From the NCBI GenBank assembly GCA_016215085.1, contig JACRMD010000063.1, positions 1-12,714 of the forward strand: a DNA stretch of 12,714 bases, in the 5' to 3' direction. The stretch is from Solirubrobacterales bacterium. Its GTDB lineage: Bacteria > Actinomycetota > Thermoleophilia > Solirubrobacterales > Solirubrobacteraceae. Below are positions 7,385-12,714 of the stretch, piece after piece. A program made the translations under genes and the position numbers. Under the pieces are notes generated by a model that was not told the origin of the DNA, did no database searches, and saw only the letters and a list, made by a program, of their open reading frames with translations. How positions within the stretch are numbered: position 1 is the stretch's first letter; each line of letters opens with the position of its first letter.

Positions 7385-8097
7385 CGGCGGTGGTCCTCCT
7401 GCAGCTCGCGGCCCCGGCAGACCGCCTCGACGACCTCGTCGGGGTCGTCGGTGATGCGCAGCAGGTCCGGGTCGTGGGCGGCGATCAGCGCGTCGCCGAC
7501 CAGGCGCTCGCGCACCCACTCCACCATCCCGCTCCAGAACGCCGTCCCGACGAGGACGATCGGGAAGTCGCGGATCTTGTCGACCTGCTCGAGCACGAGC
7601 GCCTCGAACAGCTCGTCGAGCGTGCCGAAGCCGCCCGGGAGCGCGACGAACGCCGTCGCGTAGCGCACGAACATCAGCTTGCGCGTGAAGAAGTACTCGA
7701 AGGTGAGCTCGAGGTCCTGGTACGGGTTCGGCGCCTGCTCGTGGGGCAGCTCGATGTTCAGCCCGACCGAGACCGAGCCGGCGTCCCACGCGCCGCGGTT
7801 GGCGGCCTCCATCAGCCCCGGCCCGCCGCCGGTGATGACCGCGAAGCCCTCGCCGGCCACCCGGCGGGCGATCTCCCGCGCCCGCTCGTACTCCGGGTGG
7901 CCGTCGGGCACGCGCGCCGAGCCGAAGAAGCTCACCGCGGGCCCGAGGTCGCGCAGCGCGTCGAAGCCCATGCGCAGCTCGTCGGAGATCCGCGCGATGC
8001 GCTCCTCCTCGGTGCGCGTCGGCAGGACCGCCCTGCGCTTGGTGCCGAGCAGCTCCTCGTCGGGGGTCTGCGGCGCGTGTGGCTGGTGCGGGGGCAC
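7354..8097 (-). CDS. LOG family protein (TIGR00730, Rossmann fold nucleotide hydrolase)
   Basis: A 247-aa protein carrying the full LOG signature: FFGSAR (57-62), GGGPGLMEAANRGA (90-103), the EYFFTRKLMF segment (134-143) and PGGFGTLDE (154-162) with the catalytic Glu162. Characterised members cleave nucleoside 5'-monophosphates to base plus ribose 5-phosphate (cytokinin-activating LOG, PpnN-like); older databases call them 'lysine decarboxylase', which is wrong. The N-terminal ~45 residues, with the rich-in-Pro start and EERIARISDELRMGFDAL, match the longer bacterial subtype. The in vivo substrate is not determinable here. GTG 8097 is favoured because TAGAAC lies 8 nt upstream. It follows the NlpC/P60 gene on the same strand after a 36-nt gap, so it may also be read from the riboswitch promoter. 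Its 3' end overlaps the PLD-like gene by 31 nt. Confidence 0.92.
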   Translation of the reverse strand: MPPHQPHAPQTPDEELLGTKRRAVLPTRTEEERIARISDELRMGFDALRDLGPAVSFFGSARVPDGHPEYERAREIARRVAGEGFAVITGGGPGLMEAANRGAWDAGSVSVGLNIELPHEQAPNPYQDLELTFEYFFTRKLMFVRYATAFVALPGGFGTLDELFEALVLEQVDKIRDFPIVLVGTAFWSGMVEWVRERLVGDALIAAHDPDLLRITDDPDEVVEAVCRGRELQEDHRRQDGGGTTSG

Positions 8098-8105
8098 GGA
8101 CGCGG

Positions 8106-8111
8106 GTTCTA
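8106..8111 (-). promoter_or_regulatory. Candidate -10 element for the LOG-family gene
   Basis: TAGAAC on the minus strand ends 8 nt before GTG 8097, inside the small palindrome CGGGT-AGA-ACCCG. The layout matches the PLD-like start (GGGTAGA followed by CCCGCG). It implies a leaderless transcript within the gap after the NlpC/P60 gene. Confidence 0.38.
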
Positions 8112-8133
8112 CCCGACGCCGCGCCCTCGGGGG

Positions 8134-9213
8134 CTACAGGCCCGGCGGATGGACGACCGTGTAGCCCGAGGTCGAGCGCGTGCTCGTGTGCCAGCGCGTG
8201 CCGTCCTCCTGGCGCCCGCTGGTGTCGAACCGCAGCCCCGCGACCACCATGTACATGTGGCCGCCGTGGGCGTAGATCGTCACCCAGCGCCCCGGGCCCT
8301 TCTCGCCCCAGGACATGAAGTCGCCGGACGCGAGCGGGGACTTCAGGAGGTCGGCGCCGTGCAGGGCGTAGGAGACCGAGCCCGAGCAGTCGTAGCCGGT
8401 GTCCTGCCACTTGCCGTGGCCGCCGCCGTAGCGGTACGGCTTCTTCGCGATCGCGTTGCCCGCGGCGATGATCTGCTTGACCTGGTCGGGCGCGGCCTCC
8501 GGCGCGATGGCCAGCCCGTCGGGGCCGACCTTGGCCTTCTCGCCCGGCGTCAGCGCGGCGGGCTGGGCCGGCTTGTCGGGGGCCAGGCCCTTGTCGCCGT
8601 CGACCAGCGAGCGCAGGAGGTCGATGTCGGCCGCGTCCATGACGCCGTTGGCGGCGCGCTGCTGGTCGCGCTCGAAGCGGCGGACGCTGCGCCACGTGCC
8701 CTTGCCGAACTCGCCGTCGATGCCGGTGCGGAAGCCCGCGCGGCGCAGGTAGTCCTGTAGGACCTTGACGTCATGGCCCTGCATCCCGCGGCGCAGCGGG
8801 ATGCGGTCGCCGAGGTGGTGGTTGCGGGGCGAGCCGCGGCGGACGTCGAAGCCGCCGCTGGCGTTGACCTCGATCTCGCCGCTGGCGGCGCGGCGCAGGC
8901 GCGAGACGGTGCGCTTGTCGGCGACGCCGGTGACCTTGAGGTGGGCGGCCCGCTGGAAGCGCCGGACCGTGGCCGCGGTGGACGAGCCGTACTGGCCGTC
9001 GGCGCCCGTCTTGAAGCCCGCCTTGCGCAGGAGCTCCTGGAGCTCCTTCACGTCGGCGCCGGAGTGGCCGACCCGGAGGGTGCGGTCACCGAGCCGACTC
9101 GTCGCGGAGGCCTGCGTGTCGGCCTGGGCGGCGGCGGGGACGAACAGCACGGCACCGGCTGCGAGAACAGCCAGGAGCCCGAGCACGGACGAACGGAACG
9201 ACAGCTTGTGCAC
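8134..9213 (-). CDS. Secreted NlpC/P60-type cell-wall hydrolase with two peptidoglycan-binding domains
   Basis: A 359-aa protein. Residues 1-31 are a Sec signal peptide (hydrophobic core LGLLAVLAAGAVLFV, cleavage near AAAQA). Two PG_binding_1 domains follow at about 45-108 and 138-204, each with the pattern GxDVKxLQxxLRxAGFxTGxDGxxG. The C-terminal domain (about 245-359) resembles NlpC/P60, with the nucleophile in YDCSGSVSYAL (Cys276) and the histidine in HGGHMYMVV (His319). These enzymes cut peptide stems of peptidoglycan in growth, division or resuscitation. The GTG start at 9213 is fixed by AGAGAGGG ten nt upstream and by the signal peptide. A c-di-AMP riboswitch occupies the leader, as is common for wall hydrolases in Actinobacteria, linking expression to osmotic and wall status. 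The LOG-family gene lies 36 nt downstream. The third catalytic residue is not certain. Confidence 0.93.
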   Translation of the reverse strand: MHKLSFRSSVLGLLAVLAAGAVLFVPAAAQADTQASATSRLGDRTLRVGHSGADVKELQELLRKAGFKTGADGQYGSSTAATVRRFQRAAHLKVTGVADKRTVSRLRRAASGEIEVNASGGFDVRRGSPRNHHLGDRIPLRRGMQGHDVKVLQDYLRRAGFRTGIDGEFGKGTWRSVRRFERDQQRAANGVMDAADIDLLRSLVDGDKGLAPDKPAQPAALTPGEKAKVGPDGLAIAPEAAPDQVKQIIAAGNAIAKKPYRYGGGHGKWQDTGYDCSGSVSYALHGADLLKSPLASGDFMSWGEKGPGRWVTIYAHGGHMYMVVAGLRFDTSGRQEDGTRWHTSTRSTSGYTVVHPPGL

Positions 9214-9223
9214 CTGCGGGTAG

Positions 9224-9231
9224 CCCTCTCT
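9224..9231 (-). promoter_or_regulatory. Shine-Dalgarno region of the NlpC/P60 gene
   Basis: AGAGAGGG lies ten nt before GTG 9213 and only 6 nt after the riboswitch. Its AGAGAG part is exactly complementary to the riboswitch hairpin loop at 9271-9276. Confidence 0.65.
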
Positions 9232-9237
9232 TGTCGG

Positions 9238-9361
9238 ACGCCTGCGGGGTTAGCTGTCGGGCTCGCGCCAAGAGAGTGGCGCTACGCCGCGCGATCGCGG
9301 CGATTCGCCCCGTGACCGGATGACTCCGGCCAGTGGGTCCCCCGCTCCCGGCCACTGGCGT
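9238..9361 (-). promoter_or_regulatory. Cyclic-di-AMP riboswitch (ydaO-yuaA class)
   Basis: Read on the minus strand, the leader has the conserved blocks of this class in order: GGGAGCGGGGGACCCA (9349-9334), GGGGCGAATC (9311-9302) and CCGACAGCTAACC-CCGCAGGCGT (9260-9238). The closing stem ACGCC (9361-9357) / GGCGT (9242-9238) and an inner stem CCAGTGG / CCACTGG are present. Two hairpins, GCCGCG-ATCG-CGCGGC and GCGCCA-CTCTCT-TGGCGC, sit between the second and third blocks. This class binds two c-di-AMP molecules and usually switches genes off when the ligand is high. No terminator lies in the 24 nt between it and the GTG, so control of translation is a real possibility here. Confidence 0.93.
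9265..9282 (-). promoter_or_regulatory. Anti-Shine-Dalgarno hairpin within the riboswitch
   Basis: The stem GCGCCA / TGGCGC closes a CTCTCT loop (9276-9271). CTCTCTTG (9276-9269) is the exact reverse complement of CAAGAGAG (9233-9226), which covers the NlpC/P60 ribosome-binding site. Loop pairing, or refolding of the stem, could hide that site. The complementarity is seen directly; the switch mechanism is inferred. Confidence 0.5.
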
Positions 9362-9390
9362 GGACCGGGATTCGGCTTGGTCGGCGCGGA

Positions 9391-9396
9391 ACTCTA
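9391..9396 (-). promoter_or_regulatory. Candidate -10 element for the riboswitch-NlpC/P60 transcript
   Basis: TAGAGT on the minus strand lies 29 nt before the aptamer, giving a predicted start near 9384 and a leader of about 170 nt. No clear -35 is visible. It resembles the other TAGANT boxes of the window. Confidence 0.4.
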
Positions 9397-9416
9397 CAGA
9401 ATCCCGCGTCCGGAAC

Positions 9417-9434
9417 GACCGGTACCCCCCGGTC
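9417..9434 (-). terminator. Hairpin after the M20 peptidase gene
   Basis: GACCGG (9434-9429) and CCGGTC (9422-9417) form a 6-bp stem with a 6-nt loop, 7 nt after the TAA of the M20 gene. There is no U tract. It could be a GC-rich intrinsic terminator separating that gene from the riboswitch promoter, but is weak. Confidence 0.3.
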
Positions 9435-9441
9435 TCCTGCC

Positions 9442-10527
9442 TTACACGTGCAGCGAGGCGGTCAGGACGTGCTCGTGCGGGGCGTGCGCGCCGCCGCCGC
9501 GCGGGCCGAGACCGTCGATGGTCAGCGGGATCGCGCCCGCGAAGTGGCTCGCGTCGCTGGCCCCGCCGCGGTCGGCGGCGACGATCGGGCGGCCGGCGAG
9601 AGCGGCCGCGCGCCCCAGCAGCGGCGCGGTCGCGGCGCGGGAGTCCATGCCGGGCCAGACGCGAACCTGGCGCGCCCGGAGGGTCGCGCCCCCAACCTCG
9701 GCGGGCACCGCGTCCAGCACGCGATCGAACGCGTCGCTGCGGTCGGCGCGGACGTCGGCGATCAGCCGGCCCTCGGCGGGCACGACGTTGAACGCCTCGC
9801 CGCTGCGCACGACGGTCGGCACCGCGGTCAGGTGGTCCTCGCCGTGCGGGTCGTGGCAGGCGGCGATCGCCTGCGCGGCGGCGGCCAGGGCCAAGAGCGC
9901 GTTGATGCCGCGGTCGGGCGCCGAGCCGGAGTGCGCGTTGCGCCCCGTCGCCAGCACCTCGACGGTGCCCGCGGCCTTGCGCTTGACCACGACGGCGTCG
10001 CGGCCGTCCTCGTCGAGCTGCCCGGCCTCGAAGCACAGGCACGCGTCGAAGCCCGCGAACCGCTGCACGTGCGCGAACTCCCCCACGCGCCACTCCTCGT
10101 CGCAGACCAGCAGCAGCGCGACCTCCGCGAAGCGCTCGGGCACCTGGGCCAGCGCGCGCAGGACGCCGAGCGCCAGGACGTCGCCGCCCTTCATGTCGAC
10201 CGCGCCCGAGCCGGCGAGCGTGTCGCCCTGGCGGCGCAGCGGCTGGTGGTCGGCGTGGGCGACGACCGTGTCGAGGTGGCCGAGCAGGAGGATCCTCCCC
10301 GCGCCCGTGCCGCGGACGCGCGCGAGCAGGTCGGGCGCGTGGTCGGGCGAAGAGCACGGCGGCCGCTCGATCGCCGCCTCGTCGGGCAGCAGCGCGGCGC
10401 AGACGGCGGCGGCCTCCTCCGCGCCGCGGACGTCGCCCGACGGCGACGAGACGCCGACCAGCGCCTCGAGCTCCCGTTCCGCGCGCGTCGCGATGCGGGC
10501 GGCCTGCTCGGCGATCCAGGGGTCCAC
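9442..10527 (-). CDS. M20 family metallopeptidase (ArgE/DapE/CPG2-like amidohydrolase)
   Basis: From GTG 10527 the product is 361 aa, normal for the family, with no signal peptide, so cytoplasmic. It keeps the di-zinc site: H84 and D86 in LLLGHLDTVV, bridging D111 in GSGAVDMKGG, the catalytic pair E144-E145 in VCDEEWRVGE, an acidic ligand about E167 (CFEAGQ), and H328 in SDASHFAG. GRNAHSGSAPDRGINA (195-210) belongs to the lid/dimerisation domain, with H199. Members cleave amide bonds of N-acyl amino acids, peptides or glutamate conjugates; the substrate cannot be named here. The longer open frame (to 10677) would overlap the divergent gene and reads as noise, and the family N-terminus begins at VDPWIAEQA, so GTG 10527 was chosen although no well-placed SD is seen. 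The stop is TAA, the only one in the window. Confidence 0.9.
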   Translation of the reverse strand: MDPWIAEQAARIATRAERELEALVGVSSPSGDVRGAEEAAAVCAALLPDEAAIERPPCSSPDHAPDLLARVRGTGAGRILLLGHLDTVVAHADHQPLRRQGDTLAGSGAVDMKGGDVLALGVLRALAQVPERFAEVALLLVCDEEWRVGEFAHVQRFAGFDACLCFEAGQLDEDGRDAVVVKRKAAGTVEVLATGRNAHSGSAPDRGINALLALAAAAQAIAACHDPHGEDHLTAVPTVVRSGEAFNVVPAEGRLIADVRADRSDAFDRVLDAVPAEVGGATLRARQVRVWPGMDSRAATAPLLGRAAALAGRPIVAADRGGASDASHFAGAIPLTIDGLGPRGGGAHAPHEHVLTASLHV

Positions 10528-10585
10528 GCGCGAAGCGTCGCACCTCGTCCGAAAGCACGCCTTGTCGCCGGCCGACGCACCGGAG

Positions 10586-10591
10586 TACGGT
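10586..10591 (+). promoter_or_regulatory. Candidate -10 element for the 670-aa secreted protein gene
   Basis: TACGGT lies ten nt before ATG 10602, implying a start of transcription at or close to the start codon. The divergent gap to the M20 gene is only 74 nt and holds no other recognised element. Confidence 0.33.
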
Positions 10592-10601
10592 CGCCGCAGG
10601 C

Positions 10602-12614
10602 ATGGCGCGCACGGTCCCGGTCGTCGCGCTCGTCGTCGCGGCGCTGCTCCTGCTCGCCGCGCCGGCCGGCGCCGCACAGGTCTACGCGACCGGGCTGGCC
10701 TGCGGGGCCGACGCGGAGGCGGGGACGCTGCAGCCGACCGCCGACGCCCACCGCGACACGGCGACCAGCGACGAGCGCGTCGCCGTCCAGCTCGCGCTCA
10801 TGGACGGCGCCACCGTGCTCAAGACGCTCGGCACCGGGATGGTCCAGCCGGATGGGTCGGTGCCGGCGAACGGCACGGGCGTCGTCGCGTCGGGCATCAC
10901 CCGCCAGTTCCGGCCGGCGAGCGCGAGGTTCGGCGACGGCAGCGACGCCGGCGGGACGGTCGAGCGCGGCAAGACCTACAAGGTGCGGGTCCGCGTCTTC
11001 GACTTCGACGACTCGGGCGTCGACTTCCAGTACTACGACTGCACGGTCCCGGCGGCGCCGCCGAAGGACGTGACGCTGACGGTCGAGCTGGCCGGCGCCG
11101 GCTCCGGCGGCGTGACCGCGATCGGCATCTCCTGCCCGCCGTCGTGCTCGGCGAAGGTGCCCGTGGGCACGAAGCTCACCCTGAGCGCCTCGCCCGGCGG
11201 CAAGAGCGCGTTCGCCGGCTGGGGCGCGCCCGAGTGCCCGGGCGCGTCGAGCACCTGCACGCTCGAGCTCACCACCGACCGCACCGTGCAGGCCCGCTTC
11301 GACCCCGCGGGCTGCGCGCCCCGCGACCTCAACAAGGAGGGCGAGACCGGGGCGCTCACCTCGGCGACGATCAAGGACGTGGTGCACCCGCGCGGCTTCC
11401 CGCTGTCGGTCCGCACCAAGATGGTGCTGACCAGGCTCAACGTCTGCGAGCTCGGCGCCAAGGGCCCGCCGTACCTCGACGGCCTGATCGACCCGCTCGG
11501 GCGCAAGGGCTGGGTCCTGCTGCCCGTCGACACCGGCGACACGTTCGAGTACAACGTGCTCGCCGGCGCGTGGACGGGGCTGCCGCCACAGGACTACGAG
11601 GTCGACCCCTCCTTCGGCGTGACGCTGAAGCCGATCGACCTCAACGGGCTGGACCTCGAGACCGGGGTGTTCACCTACGACATGGCCACCATCTCGGTGC
11701 CGTCGTACACCGTCCCCCTGGTGGACACCGCGGCGGCGAGTCTGACCGCCACGACCGACCGGATCGTCGACGTCAAGCTCGAGCTCGAGCCCCCGCGCTT
11801 CGCGCCGCTGCTGGACCCGTACCTGAAGACGATCGGCGACGAGGCGGTCGACCTCGTCGCCCTGCAGCTCGCCGACGCGCTGCGCAACGGGATGCTCCTC
11901 GGCCTCGGGCCGCGCTGGGAGTCGTTCCCGGGCTTCGTCACGCCGGTCACGTGGCGGCCGCTGCTGGAGGACGCGCTCGCGATGATCGAGGGCGGCCGGT
12001 GCGCGGCGTGCACCTTCGAGCGGCTCCGGCTGATCGCGGCGCCGCTGGCCCGGGCGCTGGTGCTCACCGCGCTCACATACCTGATGCTCAAGGTGACGGT
12101 CGCGATGATCTGCCCGGCGTCGCTCGCCTTCTTCCCGCTGCACCGCGACGCGTCCGCCGCCCAGGCGCAGCAGCCGGCCGCCGCGGCGCTCAAGGCGCGG
12201 CGCCTCGCGCGCCTCGGCCGCCGGGGCTGGACGCGCGGCCGTCTGCCGTCCAAGCGGGCCTACACCGCGCTGTCGGCCACCGAGCTCGGGATCCCCGGGG
12301 CCCGGATCCGCGGCGCGTCGCTGCTGGTCTCGCCCGCCAAGCTCACCCCGGGCCGGACGGTGAAGGTCGCCGTCGTGGGGCTGCCCAAGGGCCGGCACGA
12401 GGTGCCGCTGACGCTGGCCGGCCCCGGCGGCGTCCGGCACCGCGCGCTGCTGCCGGCCGACAAGGGCGCGGCCGGCGCCACGGTGACGCTCCCGCGCAGG
12501 CTCGCGAAGGGCACGTGGACGCTGGTCGCCACTGACGGCACCGCGCTCGACGTGCAGGGCACCGCCGTCACGGGCCGCGCCGAGATGCGCGCGGCGACCT
12601 TCCGCGTGCGCTAG
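10602..12614 (+). CDS. Secreted multidomain protein of unknown function with InlB-like beta-repeat
   Basis: A 670-aa protein I do not recognise as a whole. Residues 1-25 are a Sec signal peptide (VVALVVAALLLLAAPAGA). A beta-rich stretch at about 26-150 contains DFDDSGVDFQYYDC. Residues 156-234 resemble the divergent InlB-type B-repeat found in exported bacterial proteins: VTLTVELAGAGSG, then a CPPSC pair, FAGWG, a C...C pair and VQARFD. The middle (about 240-460) has no family I can name. A hydrophobic segment at about 477-511 (LIAAPLARALVLTALTYLML) could be an internal membrane span or a buried helix. The C-terminus (about 573-670) looks Ig-like, with SLLVSPAKLTPGRTVKVAV. Eleven cysteines remain after signal removal, suggesting disulfides outside the cell. 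It is divergent from the M20 gene, and its stop shares CTAG with the next, convergent gene. Confidence 0.85.
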   Translation: MARTVPVVALVVAALLLLAAPAGAAQVYATGLACGADAEAGTLQPTADAHRDTATSDERVAVQLALMDGATVLKTLGTGMVQPDGSVPANGTGVVASGITRQFRPASARFGDGSDAGGTVERGKTYKVRVRVFDFDDSGVDFQYYDCTVPAAPPKDVTLTVELAGAGSGGVTAIGISCPPSCSAKVPVGTKLTLSASPGGKSAFAGWGAPECPGASSTCTLELTTDRTVQARFDPAGCAPRDLNKEGETGALTSATIKDVVHPRGFPLSVRTKMVLTRLNVCELGAKGPPYLDGLIDPLGRKGWVLLPVDTGDTFEYNVLAGAWTGLPPQDYEVDPSFGVTLKPIDLNGLDLETGVFTYDMATISVPSYTVPLVDTAAASLTATTDRIVDVKLELEPPRFAPLLDPYLKTIGDEAVDLVALQLADALRNGMLLGLGPRWESFPGFVTPVTWRPLLEDALAMIEGGRCAACTFERLRLIAAPLARALVLTALTYLMLKVTVAMICPASLAFFPLHRDASAAQAQQPAAAALKARRLARLGRRGWTRGRLPSKRAYTALSATELGIPGARIRGASLLVSPAKLTPGRTVKVAVVGLPKGRHEVPLTLAGPGGVRHRALLPADKGAAGATVTLPRRLAKGTWTLVATDGTALDVQGTAVTGRAEMRAATFRVR

Positions 12615-12714
12615 CGGCGCCGCTTGACCGTCAGCCGCGCGCTCACCGCGGTCGTGCGGCGCCCGGCGTCGTCGAGCGGCTGCACCAGCACCGCGTAGCG
12701 GCCGGGCGCGAGCC
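12611..12714 (-). CDS. C-terminal end of a probable exported protein with an Ig-like/FN3-like domain (5' part off window)
   Basis: The last 33 codons are open to the right edge and end in TAG (12613-12611). They read LAPGRYAVLVQPLDDAG...ARLTVKRRR, which resembles the final strands of the Ig-like domains (pattern L-PGRY-V-V-A-D-AG--S-----F-V) common at the C-termini of actinobacterial exported proteins. Too little is present to name a family. The basic tail KRRR is typical of such ends. The TAG overlaps the stop of the convergent 670-aa gene within CTAG (12611-12614). Confidence 0.7.
   Translation of the reverse strand, partial: LAPGRYAVLVQPLDDAGRRTTAVSARLTVKRRR

Noticed and set aside
8097..8134. 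A terminator between the NlpC/P60 and LOG genes
   Set aside because: The 36-nt gap holds only a short CGGGT/ACCCG palindrome over the LOG -10-like box; no stable hairpin with U tract is visible.
4469..8695. A 1408-codon open frame on the minus strand
   Set aside because: It reads low-complexity Arg/Pro text out of frame or antisense to the NlpC/P60, LOG, PLD-like and RTX genes.
10528..10677. Longer N-terminus for the M20 peptidase
   Set aside because: The added residues are Arg-rich without family similarity and overlap the divergent gene's start.
9320..12535. A 1071-codon open frame on the plus strand
   Set aside because: It is antisense to the M20 gene and out of frame with the 670-aa gene, with no recognisable domain.

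Overview
The window is very GC-rich DNA, packed with genes on both strands. It looks like an actinobacterial chromosome, most plausibly class Thermoleophilia (Solirubrobacterales-like). That placement is an inference from four things: composition, a SigB/SigF-type sigma factor, a Sec-exported propeller-RTX protein, and a c-di-AMP riboswitch ahead of a cell-wall hydrolase. Several starts lie only 8-10 nt after a TANNNT box, which suggests leaderless or near-leaderless mRNAs. I see no tRNA, rRNA, insertion sequence, CRISPR array or phage gene.

Left part (1-3866). A SigB/SigF-type sigma factor runs off the left edge on the minus strand and has a candidate SigB-class promoter of its own. Divergent from it is a 923-aa GAF-PAS-GAF-GGDEF-EAL protein with both catalytic domains intact, so it can in principle make and degrade c-di-GMP. 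It ends tail to tail on an ArfB-type ribosome-rescue hydrolase; the two TAG stops share one CTAG.

Middle (3863-8097). Upstream of arfB on the minus strand is a secreted beta-propeller plus RTX calcium-binding repeat protein. Its stop overlaps the arfB start as ATGA, but only if a frame break near 3937 is repaired. Its divergent upstream region holds a perfect 18-bp inverted repeat. Then comes a two-HKD phospholipase D-like protein on the plus strand, whose 3' end overlaps a convergent LOG-family (TIGR00730) gene by 31 nt.

Right part (8134-12714). A secreted NlpC/P60 hydrolase with two peptidoglycan-binding domains is preceded by a clear c-di-AMP (ydaO-yuaA) riboswitch. One hairpin loop of the riboswitch is complementary to the gene's own Shine-Dalgarno region. 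Upstream lie an M20 metallopeptidase (minus) and, divergent from it, a 670-aa secreted protein of unknown function. That protein ends on a second shared CTAG with the C-terminal end of a gene running off the right edge.

How the genes work together: there is no single operon. Shared themes are cyclic-dinucleotide signalling (c-di-GMP enzyme; c-di-AMP-sensing RNA on a wall hydrolase), stress and rescue functions (sigma factor, ArfB) and exported envelope proteins. The strongest candidates for something undescribed are the loop-to-SD pairing in the riboswitch and the long palindrome at 6245-6287.
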